This document shows positions 41,076-50,070 of a DNA stretch of 64,000 nt, piece after piece (position 1 is the first letter of the stretch; each line of letters opens with the position of its first letter). The notes under the pieces were generated by a model, which searched no databases, was not told the origin of the DNA, and saw only the letters and a list, made by a program, of their open reading frames with translations. Source of the stretch: Variovorax sp. J2L1-78 (GTDB lineage Bacteria; Pseudomonadota; Gammaproteobacteria; Burkholderiales; Burkholderiaceae_C); contig NZ_JASZYB010000003.1 in the NCBI RefSeq assembly GCF_030317205.1, forward strand, positions 558,001-622,000, in the 5' to 3' direction. The position numbers and the translations under genes are program-made.

Positions 41076-41489
41076 ATGACCCCCGATTCCATCGCCGTGC
41101 TTGCCACGCGCACCCTCACCGAACTCGACCACGCCCGGCTCGCCAAGTACGCCGATGGCCTGCCGGCCAGTGCCATCCAGAGCGTGCTCGACAACGCCGA
41201 ACTCGTCGCGCCCAGCGAGATCGGGGCCGACGTCGTTACGATGCGCTCGCGCGTGCAGGTCGTCGAGCCCGCGGGTGAGCGCCAGCGGCGCACGCTGACG
41301 CTGAGCTACCCGTCGGACGCCGATCCGGCCACCGGCTGCATCTCGGTCCTGTCGCCGGTCGGCACCGCGCTGCTCGGGCTGCGGGTGGGCGACGTCGCGA
41401 ACTGGGTGGCGCCCGACGGCTCGGGCGGGCAGCTGCAGATCGCCGCCATCGCCTACCAGCCGGAAGCCAGCGGCGAACACCTGCTGTAG
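41076..41489 (+). CDS. rnk: nucleoside diphosphate kinase regulator Rnk (GreA/GreB C-terminal domain family)
   Basis: 137 residues with a short helical N-terminus and the GreA/GreB C-terminal FKBP-like domain (TLTLSYPSDADPATGCISVLSPVGTALLGLRVGD landmarks). This is the Rnk layout: it binds RNA polymerase but lacks the long coiled coil of Gre factors. In enterobacteria Rnk influences nucleoside diphosphate kinase levels. A CCAGGAG site precedes the ATG. It probably forms a two-gene unit with the GNAT gene downstream. Confidence 0.86.
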   Translation: MTPDSIAVLATRTLTELDHARLAKYADGLPASAIQSVLDNAELVAPSEIGADVVTMRSRVQVVEPAGERQRRTLTLSYPSDADPATGCISVLSPVGTALLGLRVGDVANWVAPDGSGGQLQIAAIAYQPEASGEHLL

Positions 41490-41523
41490 ATCGACCCGGC
41501 GCGAGCGCCTCGAGGAAGAAGCC

Positions 41524-41964
41524 ATGAACCCACCCACCCTCCGGCCCATGACGATGGCCGACTACGACGGCGTGATCGCCTTGATGCACCAGACGCCCGG
41601 CGTGTCGGTGCGCGAGGCCGATTCGAGGGAGGCGATCCAGCGCTACCTGCTGCGCAACCCGGGCCTGAGCTTCGTCGCCGAAGACGGCGCCGCGCTGGTC
41701 GGCTGCATCATGTCCGGCCACGACGGCCGCCGCGGCTACCTGCAGCATCTGCTGGTGGTGCCGGCCTACCGAGAGCGCGGCGTGGCCTCGGCACTCATCG
41801 AGGCCTGCCTGGCCGGACTCGAAGCGATCGGCATCCTGAAGAGCCACATCGACGTGCTCGCCACGAACGAGACAGGACAGCGCTTCTGGGCGCGACGCGG
41901 CTGGATTCTCCGCACCGACCTGCGCCGCTATTCGTTCGTGCAGTCGGGCGGCGACAACGTCTGA
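41524..41964 (+). CDS. GNAT-family N-acetyltransferase
   Basis: 146-residue acetyl-CoA-dependent acyltransferase. The acetyl-CoA loop is LLVVPAYRERGVASALI (motif A, R/QxxGxG/A), and the C-terminal segment NETGQRFWARRGW matches motif B. AGGAAGAAGCC precedes the ATG. Substrate unknown. It is convergent with the solute-binding gene of the second TRAP system. Confidence 0.9.
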   Translation: MNPPTLRPMTMADYDGVIALMHQTPGVSVREADSREAIQRYLLRNPGLSFVAEDGAALVGCIMSGHDGRRGYLQHLLVVPAYRERGVASALIEACLAGLEAIGILKSHIDVLATNETGQRFWARRGWILRTDLRRYSFVQSGGDNV

Positions 41965-41976
41965 TAGGGCGCCGGG

Positions 41977-43008
41977 CTACTTGCGCGCCGCGATCGCCTT
42001 CTCGGCCTTCTCGACCAGCGCGTTGCCCACCGTCGGCTTCCACTTCGCGTAGACCGCGCGCGTGGCCTTCACGAAGGCTTCGCGTTCGGCCGGCGACAGC
42101 TGCGTCACGGTCACGCCCATGCCGGCGATGTCCTTGAGCACCGGCTTGTCGGCCTCGACCAAGCCCTTGCGCGCGATGGCGATCTCCTGCTTGCCGGCGT
42201 CGATGGCGGCCTGCTTCACGATGGCCTGGTCGGCGGGCGTCCACGAGGCCCAGATCTCCTTGTTGACCACGAAGATCAGCGGGTCGGCGACGTAGCCCCA
42301 GGTGGTCACGAACTTCTGGCCGACGTTCTGCATCTTCAACACGGTGAAGAGGAACAGCGGGTTCTCCTGCCCGTCGACCGCGCCGCTCGCCAGCGCAGGC
42401 TGCGCGTCGGCCCAGCTCATCTGCGTCGGGTTGGCGCCGAGCGCGGTGAAGAGGTCGGCGAAGAGCGGCGAACCGACCACGCGGATCTTCATGCCTTTCA
42501 AGTCGTCGGGCGACTTGATGGCGCGCTTCGAATTGGTGATCTCGCGGTAGCCGTTCTCGCCCCAGGCGAGCGGCACGACGCCGGCCTTGTCGATCACGCC
42601 GAACAATTCCTTGCCGACCTCGCCCTGCGTGAGCGCATCGATGGCGGCGTAGTCGGGCATCAGGAAGGGCATCGAGAACAGGTTGAGCTGCTTGACCTGC
42701 GGCGACCAGTTGATGGTCGAACCCACGGCCATGTCGATCACGCCCTGGCGCAGCGCGCTGAACTCGCGTGTCTGGTCACCCTGGATGAGCGACACGCCCG
42801 GGTACAGCTTGATGTTGATGCGGCCCTGGGTGCGCTCCTTCACGAGGTCGGCCCAGATCTTCCCGGCCTGGCCCCAGGGCGTCGGCGGGCCGAGCACGAG
42901 GGACATCTTGTATTCGGCCTTGTAGGCGGCCTGCGCCATGGCGCCGGTGGTGAAGCCAAGGGCGGTTGCTGCCAGCGCGAGGCCGAGCAGGGTGCGGCGG
43001 AATTTCAT
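41977..43008 (-). CDS. TRAP transporter solute-binding protein (DctP type), second system
   Basis: 343 residues with a signal peptide ending near TTGAMAQAAYKAEY. The receptor fold shows MKIRVVGSPLFADLFTALGANP with the carboxylate-binding arginine and the GAVDGQENPLF loop. It is the last gene of the DctQ-DctM-DctP set, separated from the large permease by 325 bp that contain a long inverted repeat, so it may also have its own promoter. No enzyme genes flank it, so the ligand cannot be guessed beyond an organic acid. Confidence 0.94.
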   Translation of the reverse strand: MKFRRTLLGLALAATALGFTTGAMAQAAYKAEYKMSLVLGPPTPWGQAGKIWADLVKERTQGRINIKLYPGVSLIQGDQTREFSALRQGVIDMAVGSTINWSPQVKQLNLFSMPFLMPDYAAIDALTQGEVGKELFGVIDKAGVVPLAWGENGYREITNSKRAIKSPDDLKGMKIRVVGSPLFADLFTALGANPTQMSWADAQPALASGAVDGQENPLFLFTVLKMQNVGQKFVTTWGYVADPLIFVVNKEIWASWTPADQAIVKQAAIDAGKQEIAIARKGLVEADKPVLKDIAGMGVTVTQLSPAEREAFVKATRAVYAKWKPTVGNALVEKAEKAIAARK

Positions 43009-43080
43009 GTAAGTCTCCTATTTGTTTTCGAACACGAACTACACGTTGAACATTTGGGGGCGCGTGCGCAGGCCACCGGG

Positions 43081-43286
43081 TACTCCCCTTCGCGAATGTC
43101 CCCCGCCTGCGGCTCCTCCTTTATTTCGCTGCGGGGAGCACCCGATACCCTGCGCACGTGGGCACGTTGTGGGCAGGCTGCCGCCGGCGATCACCACCGG
43201 CGCGTCCGGATCGCGTCGATGGTGTGCTCTGCGCAGCGAAATAAAGGAGGAGGCCGCAGGCCGGGGGACATTCGCGGAGCAGAGTA
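43081..43286. repeat. long imperfect inverted repeat between TRAP permease and receptor genes
   Basis: Arms at 43091-43133 and 43232-43276 are inverse copies that differ only by two single-base indels. Homology continues outward to TACTC at 43081 and GAGTA at 43286, and weakly inward (GAGCAC...). The arms contain CCTCCTTTATTTCGCTGCG. The spacer is 98 bp. The whole 43009-43333 gap (325 bp) holds no other feature I can recognise. Confidence 0.8.
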
Positions 43287-43333
43287 CGCCGTCGGCGTGA
43301 TCCCGCCCCAACCACTGGCTGCTCGGCTGCATC

Positions 43334-44632
43334 TCAATACCCCAGCTTGTTCGGCAGCCACAGCGCCAACTGCGGCCACGCGATGACGGCGACCATCACC
43401 AGGAACATCGCGAACAGCATCCACCCGACCCAGCGCACGGTCTCTTCCATGCGCACGTTGGCGATGCGGCACGACACCATCAGGTTGACGGCCAGCGGCG
43501 GCGTGAACTGGCCCAGCGCCACCTTCAGCGTGAGGATCACGCCGAACCAGACCGGATCCCATTTGTAGAACTGCACGATGGGCCAGAGCAGCGGCACGAA
43601 GATCAGGAAGATCGACACGCCGTCGAGGAACATGCCCACGGTGATCAGCATGACGATCAGCAGCGCCAGCACGCCGTATTCGCCCAGGCCCGAGTTGGTG
43701 ATGGCCTTGGCCACCGGGTCGATCACGCCAAGCGTCGACAGCGAGTAGGCGAAGATGCCCGCGAGCGACACCACCAGCAGGATCACGGCCGACAGCTCGC
43801 CCGCCTCGCGCAGGATGACGAAGAGGTCGCGCACCTGGATCGTCCGGTAGATCACCATGCCCACGAAGAGCCCGTAGAACACCGCGACCACCGCCGCCTC
43901 GGTCGGCGTGAACCAGCCCGCGCGCATGCCGCCGAGGATCAGCACCGGCGCGGCCAGGCCCCAGGTGGCTTCGCGGAAGCTCTTCCAGAACGCCGGCCGC
44001 GGCATGCTGGCCTCGAGCGCGCCCATCTTGTGCTTGCGCGCCATCCATACGGCCGGAATGATGAGGGCCAAGCCGGCCAGGATGCCCGGGATCATGCCGG
44101 CGGCGAACAATGCCGGCACCGACGCGCCCGGCACCAGCACCGAGTACACGATGAAGGCGACCGAGGGCGGGATCAGGATGTCGGTGGCCGCTGCCGCGCC
44201 GACCACGCTGGCCGAGAAGGCGGGCGGGTAGCCGGCGCGGGACATCGCCGCGATCATCACGGCGCCCACCGCGGCCGCATTCGCCGGGCCCGAACCCGAG
44301 ATGCCGCCGAGGAACATCGCCACCAGGATGGCGACCATCGGCAGCATGCCCGGCCCGCGGCCGACGATGGCCACCGCGAAGTTGACCAGCCGCAGCGCGA
44401 CGCCGGAGCGGTCGAAGATCGAGCCGACCAGCACGAACATCGGGATCGCCAGCAGCGGGTACTTGCCCAGGCCCGCATAGAAGTTCTGCGGCACGGCCAG
44501 GAGCCCGAACCATTGCGCATCGGCGTTGGCGAGCGCGATGCAGGCCGCGCCGGCCAGGCCCAGCGCCGCGCCGATCGGCACGCCGACCAGCATCAGCACG
44601 ACGAAGGCGACGAACAGCAGCGTCGCGATCAT
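43334..44632 (-). CDS. TRAP transporter large permease (DctM type), second system
   Basis: 432 residues, the usual DctM length, strongly hydrophobic. Landmarks are AIPMFVLVGSIFDRSG, GGISGSGPANAAAVG and GWFTPTEAAVVAVFYGL. The start at 44632 overlaps the stop of the small permease gene as ATGA, so the two membrane subunits are translationally coupled. An extension to 44785 overlaps the small permease and is not supported. Confidence 0.95.
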   Translation of the reverse strand: MIATLLFVAFVVLMLVGVPIGAALGLAGAACIALANADAQWFGLLAVPQNFYAGLGKYPLLAIPMFVLVGSIFDRSGVALRLVNFAVAIVGRGPGMLPMVAILVAMFLGGISGSGPANAAAVGAVMIAAMSRAGYPPAFSASVVGAAAATDILIPPSVAFIVYSVLVPGASVPALFAAGMIPGILAGLALIIPAVWMARKHKMGALEASMPRPAFWKSFREATWGLAAPVLILGGMRAGWFTPTEAAVVAVFYGLFVGMVIYRTIQVRDLFVILREAGELSAVILLVVSLAGIFAYSLSTLGVIDPVAKAITNSGLGEYGVLALLIVMLITVGMFLDGVSIFLIFVPLLWPIVQFYKWDPVWFGVILTLKVALGQFTPPLAVNLMVSCRIANVRMEETVRWVGWMLFAMFLVMVAVIAWPQLALWLPNKLGY

Positions 44633-45183
44633 TCGGCGCCTCGGTCGTCGCGGCGGCCACGGCGGATGAAGAGCCCGACGGCCCGCAGCGCGATCGCGGT
44701 CGACACGACCGGCAGCCAGATCGAATACCACCAGGCCGGCACCCCGATGCCCGGCGAGGTCTCGTCGAAGCGGTAGTCGTCCCACACCATGCGCACGCTG
44801 AGCCCGGCGATCAGAAAGAAGAGGGCCGCCACCAGCACCGCGCCGAACTGCGACAGGCGCTTGCGCCGCGCCATCGAGCCGCTCTCGGAGAAGTACTCGA
44901 TGCGGATGTGCCGGTCGCGCGCCACCGCGGCCGAGCCGGCGACCATGGCCAGCAGGATCATCAGGAAGACCGAGAACTCCTCGGTCCAGGCGAAGGACGA
45001 GTCGGTGAAGTAGCGCACCAGCACGTTGGCGAAGGTGATGCAGGCCAGCAGGCCCATGATGATCACCGTGGCCCAGTCCTCGATGGCCAGTGGCACCTGG
45101 GCCGGTTCGTCGGCGGCTTCGATCTGCGGGGGGAGGGGGCTGGCGGCGTCCAGCGTGGGGCCGGACTCGGGAGGGGTGGACAT
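44629..45183 (-). CDS. TRAP transporter small permease (DctQ type), second system
   Basis: 184 residues, four hydrophobic segments, with SSFAWTEEFSVFLMILLAMVAG as the family signature. The N-terminal 45 residues are proline- and acid-rich. The start at 45183 gives MSTPPESGP; more upstream starts would reach into the 273-bp region shared with the divergent EAL gene. First gene of the second TRAP operon. Confidence 0.9.
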   Translation of the reverse strand: MSTPPESGPTLDAASPLPPQIEAADEPAQVPLAIEDWATVIIMGLLACITFANVLVRYFTDSSFAWTEEFSVFLMILLAMVAGSAAVARDRHIRIEYFSESGSMARRKRLSQFGAVLVAALFFLIAGLSVRMVWDDYRFDETSPGIGVPAWWYSIWLPVVSTAIALRAVGLFIRRGRRDDRGAE

Positions 45184-45456
45184 CGGTGCTGTGTGGAACG
45201 TAGGAGCGCCGCCGACGCGGATGCCGGGAGTACGCAGCCCGGCGCCCGGGGTGCGCGGATCGTAGTCAATACGGCCCCCGGCTCCATCGGGGGTTTCCTT
45301 AGCCGCGCTCCGCCGGCCGTGCTGGCCGGTCGCATCACGGCATAGATGGATCGGTTTGTGATCCGCCCCACAAAGTGCCCAAGAACGGCGATGCGTCGCG
45401 GTCGACGAGTTCCTACCATGGGCCTGCGACGACAACACCACACAAGGGATGATGTG

Positions 45457-46938
45457 ATGCAGACCTGTTCACTCGAGACATTGACGGAGGTACCGGCGCC
45501 GCCGGCCTCGGTCGATGCCTTCCTGCGCGCCCTGGGGCGGCCGCTGCGCAGCCTGTGGCCGTGGACGGCCGCGGCGTGCGATCGGCTCCGGCGCAGCGCG
45601 GCCGCCCCGGCGCGCGCGCACCGGCGCCCGGACGGTTGGGGCCGCACGCTGTCGCGCCGGCAGACCTGCGCCTTCGTCTTCATCGGCAACCTCCCGCACC
45701 TGGACGAAGCCTTCGGCGCCGAGTTCGCCGCCGCGACCAGCCGCGAGGTGGCGCGCCGGCTGATCGCCTTCGTCGGCGCAAGGGCCGGCGACCGGGTGTT
45801 GACGCTGCGCGACGACTGCTTCCTCATCTGGTCCGAGCGCGGCACGCTGCCCCTCGCCTCCACCGATGCGTCGCCGATGAACGCGGACCTCGAGCAGTTG
45901 CTGTGTGCCGTCGCCGGCGAGGCGGTCCGCTTCCAGGCGATGGCCGCGCTGGCGCGGCTCCACGTCGGCTGGATCGACGTCCCCGATCCGCGCACCATGG
46001 ACGCCGCCGAGACCGACCTGGTGCTGTGGGCGGCGCAGCCTGCCCCCGACTTCCAGGAGCTCCCGTCCAAGAACTGGCGCGCCCGCTACCGTGCGGACAT
46101 GGAGACGGCGGTGGCGGTGCTCGAGGCCGCACGGGCCGGCCGCATGCAGATGCGCTGGCAGCCGGTCATCGACGCGTATGCGTCGGCCGACACGCTCTAT
46201 CGCGAAGGCTGCGTGCACCTTCTTCCAGCCCCCGGCCGATCCGACGCGCCAGTCGCGCTCGGCAGCGTCCTGCCCTGCCTGGAAAGGCTCCAGCTGACGC
46301 GCGAACTCGACCGCATGGCGGCGAACCAGATTCTCGATGCCCTGCGTCGCAGCCCCGAGGCCGGCATGAGCCTGAACATCTCCGCGAACAGCGCGCGGCT
46401 GGACCATTGGTGGGCCACGGCGTTTCATGCCCTCGCGCAGGAGCCGCAGGTGGCACGCCGCCTGGTGGTCGAGGTCGGCTGGGCCGGCGCGCAGTGGCAG
46501 GACGCGGAGGCGATGCGCGACTTCTGCCGCAGGCTGGCCGTCTGCGGATGCCGGATCGCGATCGACCACTTCGCCGCGAGCGCGGCCAGCCTGGGCGTGC
46601 TGCAGGCGTGCAAGCCCGACATCGTGAAACTGGAAGCGCAGTTCATCCGGCGGGCCGGCGAAAGCCAGTTCGGCTTCGACAGCCTGAAGCACGCGCTGGC
46701 GCTCTGCGCCAACCTCGCACCCTGCACGGTCGTGGAGGGCGTGGACCGGGCCGAGGACCTGGGTGTCGCGCTGCGCGCCGGTGCACGGTGGATGCAGGGC
46801 TACTACCTGGGCGGTCCGCGGGCGGCCCTGCCGACGTCGGCACCCACGAACGCCGCCGCACCCATGACCCACGGGGGCGGCGGCTGCTACCCTCGTCGAG
46901 CGCAAGCCGAAGCGAAAGGGAGTCCGACACCAGCCTGA
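45457..46938 (+). CDS. divergent GGDEF-EAL family protein
   Basis: 493 residues. Residues about 70-130 look like a worn-down GGDEF domain (LRDDCFLIW where RxGGDEFxxL is expected). Residues about 228-455 are an EAL domain with an altered signature: EGC (250-252) instead of EAL, DHFA (370-373) instead of DDFG, and KLE at 391-393 instead of KxD. Glu250, Asn307, Glu339, Asp370, Lys391, Glu427 and Gln447 are kept. Phosphodiesterase activity on cyclic-di-GMP is therefore doubtful, and a binding or regulatory role is plausible. The start at 45457 follows AAGGGATG. The Crp/Fnr gene lies 11 bp downstream. Confidence 0.82.
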   Translation: MQTCSLETLTEVPAPPASVDAFLRALGRPLRSLWPWTAAACDRLRRSAAAPARAHRRPDGWGRTLSRRQTCAFVFIGNLPHLDEAFGAEFAAATSREVARRLIAFVGARAGDRVLTLRDDCFLIWSERGTLPLASTDASPMNADLEQLLCAVAGEAVRFQAMAALARLHVGWIDVPDPRTMDAAETDLVLWAAQPAPDFQELPSKNWRARYRADMETAVAVLEAARAGRMQMRWQPVIDAYASADTLYREGCVHLLPAPGRSDAPVALGSVLPCLERLQLTRELDRMAANQILDALRRSPEAGMSLNISANSARLDHWWATAFHALAQEPQVARRLVVEVGWAGAQWQDAEAMRDFCRRLAVCGCRIAIDHFAASAASLGVLQACKPDIVKLEAQFIRRAGESQFGFDSLKHALALCANLAPCTVVEGVDRAEDLGVALRAGARWMQGYYLGGPRAALPTSAPTNAAAPMTHGGGGCYPRRAQAEAKGSPTPA

Positions 46939-46949
46939 CCGGAGAGCCC

Positions 46950-47711
46950 ATGTACCTTCATCCCCTTTTCACGCCACTGTCGCAGGCAGATCGCGATGCA
47001 CTCCGGGATGCGACCGAACTGCTCACCTACAAGCGGAACCAGTTGGTAAGGGCGGCGGGTGAACCGTGCCAGCAGGTGTATTGCGTTGCCACCGGCCTGC
47101 TTCGCGTCGCCCGGCACAGCCGCGAGAGCAGCGAGGAGGTGACGACCGACTTCATCCAGCGCAGCGATTTCTTCCTGCCGCCGTCGTGGGCCGGGGACAC
47201 GTTCGAGTGTCCCGCGACCCTCGTCGCGGCGCTGCCTTGCGTCATCTATGCGGCGCCCGTGAAGCACCTGCGCGCCCTGTGCACGAAATATCCCGGGCTG
47301 GCGCTGGGCCTGCTCGAACTCGAGGCCCGGCGCATCGGCATGCTGCGCACGCAACTGCGCCGGGTGACGACCTCCTCCGCCACGAAGATCGTGGGGCGCG
47401 TGCTGCACGAACTGACGCAATGGGCGCCGGCCGAGCGCGGCGGCTACGACAAGCGCATCACCCAGACCATCATCGCGTCGTACTCGGGCATCTCGCGCGA
47501 GATGGTCAACAAGACCATGAAGGACATGGAGAGCCGCGGGCTGGTGACCAAGGACGCGCAGGGCATCCATGTGCCGGCGAGCTTCGCATCGACAGACTTC
47601 GATGCCGTGCTGCTCGACCACGATCCCGTCACCGAGGCGGCCCACCCCGGGCCAGGCGAAGCGATGCTCGACCTGCCGCCGATGAAGCAAAACTACCCGC
47701 AGAATTCCTAG
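46950..47711 (+). CDS. Crp/Fnr-family transcriptional regulator
   Basis: 253 residues: a cyclic-nucleotide-binding-like beta-barrel (about 1-130) followed by a winged helix with TQTIIASYSGISREMVNKTM and the recognition-helix region SRGLVTKD. No cysteine cluster of Fnr type is seen, so oxygen sensing through an iron-sulphur cluster is unlikely. CGGAGAG precedes the ATG. It follows the EAL-type gene by 11 bp, hinting at shared control. Its stop shares a CTAG with the stop of the convergent amidase gene. Confidence 0.9.
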   Translation: MYLHPLFTPLSQADRDALRDATELLTYKRNQLVRAAGEPCQQVYCVATGLLRVARHSRESSEEVTTDFIQRSDFFLPPSWAGDTFECPATLVAALPCVIYAAPVKHLRALCTKYPGLALGLLELEARRIGMLRTQLRRVTTSSATKIVGRVLHELTQWAPAERGGYDKRITQTIIASYSGISREMVNKTMKDMESRGLVTKDAQGIHVPASFASTDFDAVLLDHDPVTEAAHPGPGEAMLDLPPMKQNYPQNS

Positions 47712-48892
47712 CGATCGCCGATGCGTTCCGCCAGCGCGACCAGCGAGCGGTCCGATCCCGCCGGGCCGAGCAGCGAGATGCCCAGCGGCGCGCCGTCGCG
47801 ATCTGCCAGCGGCATCGACAGTTGCGGGAAGCCGCTGAGCCCGGCCACGCACAGCATGCGGATCGAATCGTTGCGGTAATCCTCGAGCGTGCTCTCGGCC
47901 GCGCTGCGCAGCGGTGCGATGTCGGGCATCGTCGGCATCAGCAGCACGCCGTCGTCGCCGAGCAGCGCCGACAGCTTCTCGCGGAAGGCGATGCGGAAGG
48001 TGCGCGCGGTGTTCACCTGGGCATCGGTCACGTCGCGCGACCAGGCGAAGCGCTCGGCCACGCCGGGTCCCAGCGGCGGCGCGAAGCGCTCGATCATCGG
48101 GCCGTCGGTGAGCCACGATTCGCGGCCCTGGATGTAGCGGAAGTTCCAGTACATCGCGTCCCACGAATCGAGCGCGATCTGTGCGACCGGTGCCGCCTTG
48201 CCCAGCACCGACTGGATGCGGTCCGCCGGTGCCGCCAGCGCCTCTGTCACCGGTGCGCTGAGCATCGCCCACACGTCCTGTGGCCAGAGCAGGCGCACCG
48301 CCGTGGGCAGCGGCTTCGGGTCGGTGCCCAACAGCACGTCGGCCACGCGCGCGAAGGTGCCGACGTCGCGTGCGAACCAGCCGCAGGTGTCGAGGCTGGG
48401 CGCCAGGTCGAGCACCCGTTCGAGGCTGATGCGGCCGTGCGTCGGGCGCAGTCCGTAGAGCTTGCAGTGGTTGGCCGGTGCGCGCACCGAGCCGCCGGTG
48501 TCGCTGCCCAGCGCAAAATCGCACAGGCCGGACGACACGGCCGACGCCGAGCCCGACGACGAACCCCCGGTGATGCGGTCCTTGGCGGCGCCGTTGATCG
48601 GCGCGCCGAAGTGCGCGTTGTTGCCGGTCATCGAGAAGGCCAGCTCGTCGGTGACGGTCTTGCCGACGAAATGCGCGCCGGCGTCGAGCAGCGCCTGCAC
48701 CGCGGGCGCGGTCTGCGTCTTGATGCCCGACATCGCCAGCACGAAGGGGCTGCCGCCGCCGGTCGGGTAGCCGGCCACGTCGAACAGGTCCTTCGCAGCG
48801 AAGCGCAGGTCGGCCAGCGGGCCGGTGGCGGCGCTCTTCACGGGCACGTTGGGGTAGGGGACGAAGGCGTGGGCGGGGTCGTGCAGGTGCAT
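47708..48892 (-). CDS. amidase (amidase signature family)
   Basis: Ser-cisSer-Lys hydrolase of amide bonds, 394 residues. Lys34 lies in FAAKDLFDV, the cis-serine in GGSSSGS (109-115) and the nucleophile Ser135 in SDTGGSVR. No signal peptide, so cytoplasmic. It lies 185 bp after the peptide ABC importer operon on the same strand, with a palindromic element in the gap. It probably acts on an amide brought in by that importer. It is shorter than indoleacetamide- or GatA-type members. Confidence 0.92.
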   Translation of the reverse strand: MHLHDPAHAFVPYPNVPVKSAATGPLADLRFAAKDLFDVAGYPTGGGSPFVLAMSGIKTQTAPAVQALLDAGAHFVGKTVTDELAFSMTGNNAHFGAPINGAAKDRITGGSSSGSASAVSSGLCDFALGSDTGGSVRAPANHCKLYGLRPTHGRISLERVLDLAPSLDTCGWFARDVGTFARVADVLLGTDPKPLPTAVRLLWPQDVWAMLSAPVTEALAAPADRIQSVLGKAAPVAQIALDSWDAMYWNFRYIQGRESWLTDGPMIERFAPPLGPGVAERFAWSRDVTDAQVNTARTFRIAFREKLSALLGDDGVLLMPTMPDIAPLRSAAESTLEDYRNDSIRMLCVAGLSGFPQLSMPLADRDGAPLGISLLGPAGSDRSLVALAERIGDR

Positions 48893-48986
48893 GGTCGGAG
48901 ATCCTATGTTCAGTCGGGCGATATCAGTTTTTCATGGCGCTGCAACCCGCGCGCAGCCGACGAAACCGGCGCGGCCAAGTGCCGGG

Positions 48987-49051
48987 GATACCGCGGAACC
49001 GGCTTTGCCGGGCCGCTGGTATCGCCCCCTTGAGGGGGAGGCGGCGACACG
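48987..49051. repeat. palindromic intergenic element, family A, copy 2
   Basis: Hairpin GATACC-GCGG-AA-CCGGC-TTT-GCCGG-G-CCGC-T-GGTATC (48987-49023). A second hairpin CCCCCT-TG-AGGGGG (49025-49038) and GCGACACG (49044-49051) follow. Compared with copies 1 and 3 both sides of the outer stem are changed together, preserving pairing. It lies between the importer's last gene and the amidase gene. Confidence 0.8.
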
Positions 49052-49077
49052 CAGTGCGCCGCTTCGGGGGGGGTTCA

Positions 49078-50070
49078 TCAGACGGGTGCGATGGCGGCCG
49101 CAGCGTCTGTGCGGATGCAGCGCGCATGATGCCCCGGCGACACCTCCACCGCCGGCGGCTGCGCCGCGCGGCAGGCCTCGGTGGCCAGCGTGCAGCGCGC
49201 GGCGAAGGCGCAGCCCGGCGGCAGCGCCGACAGGTCGGGCGGCGAGCCGCCGATGGTCTCGAGCCGCGTGCCGCGCGTCATCGCGCCGTGCGCGCGGCTC
49301 TTGAGCAGTGCGATGGTGTAGGGGTGGCGCGGCGCGAGGATCAGGTCGCGCGCCGTGCCTTCCTCGACGATGCGCCCGGCATACATCACGGCGATGCGGT
49401 CGGCCACCTCGACGGCCGCGCCGATGTCGTGCGTCACGAAGATCACCGACAGCCCGAGGTCGCGCTGCAGCTCGCGCAGCAGCAGGAGGATCTGGATCTG
49501 CACCGTGGCGTCGAGCGCGGTCGTGGGCTCGTCGGCCAGCAGCACCTTGGGGTTGCAGGCCAGCGCCAGCGCGATCATCGCGCGCTGCCGCATGCCGCCG
49601 GACATCTCGTGCGGGTAGGCCGTGAGGCGCCGCTCGGGGCTCGGGATGCGCACCTTCTCGAACAGCGCCAGGGCGCGCGCGCGGGCGTCGGCCTGGCTCA
49701 CGCCCTCGTGGCGGCGGATGGCTTCGATGATCTGCGCGCCGACCGTGTAGACCGGGTCGAGCGCCAGCAGCGGCTCCTGGAAGATCATCGCGACCTCCTT
49801 GCCGCGCAGGTCCGCCAGCGTGCGCGGGTTCATGCCGAGCACGTTCTTGCCGTTGACCGCGAGCGTGCCGGTGATGCGCGTGTTGCGCTCGGGGTGCAGC
49901 CGCATCACGGTGCGCAGCGTCACGCTCTTGCCCGAGCCCGATTCGCCGATCAGTGCCACCACCTCGCCCTGGCGCAGTTGCAGGTCGACGCCGTTGACGG
50001 CCTCGATGCGCTTGCCCGGCGCGTGGAACTCGACGCGCAGGTCCTTCAGTTCGACCGCGAACTCAGACAT
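49078..50070 (-). CDS. peptide-type ABC importer ATP-binding protein (DppD/OppD-like)
   Basis: 330 residues: Walker A GESGSGKS, signature MSGGMRQRAMIA, Walker B VLLADEPTTALD and switch VTHDIG. The C-terminal oligopeptide-transporter extension ends with a Cys-rich GCAFAARCTLATEAC, which in this family can hold an iron-sulphur cluster. The start at 50070 overlaps the end of the companion ATPase gene by 8 bp. Last gene of the importer operon. Confidence 0.94.
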   Translation of the reverse strand: MSEFAVELKDLRVEFHAPGKRIEAVNGVDLQLRQGEVVALIGESGSGKSVTLRTVMRLHPERNTRITGTLAVNGKNVLGMNPRTLADLRGKEVAMIFQEPLLALDPVYTVGAQIIEAIRRHEGVSQADARARALALFEKVRIPSPERRLTAYPHEMSGGMRQRAMIALALACNPKVLLADEPTTALDATVQIQILLLLRELQRDLGLSVIFVTHDIGAAVEVADRIAVMYAGRIVEEGTARDLILAPRHPYTIALLKSRAHGAMTRGTRLETIGGSPPDLSALPPGCAFAARCTLATEACRAAQPPAVEVSPGHHARCIRTDAAAAIAPV

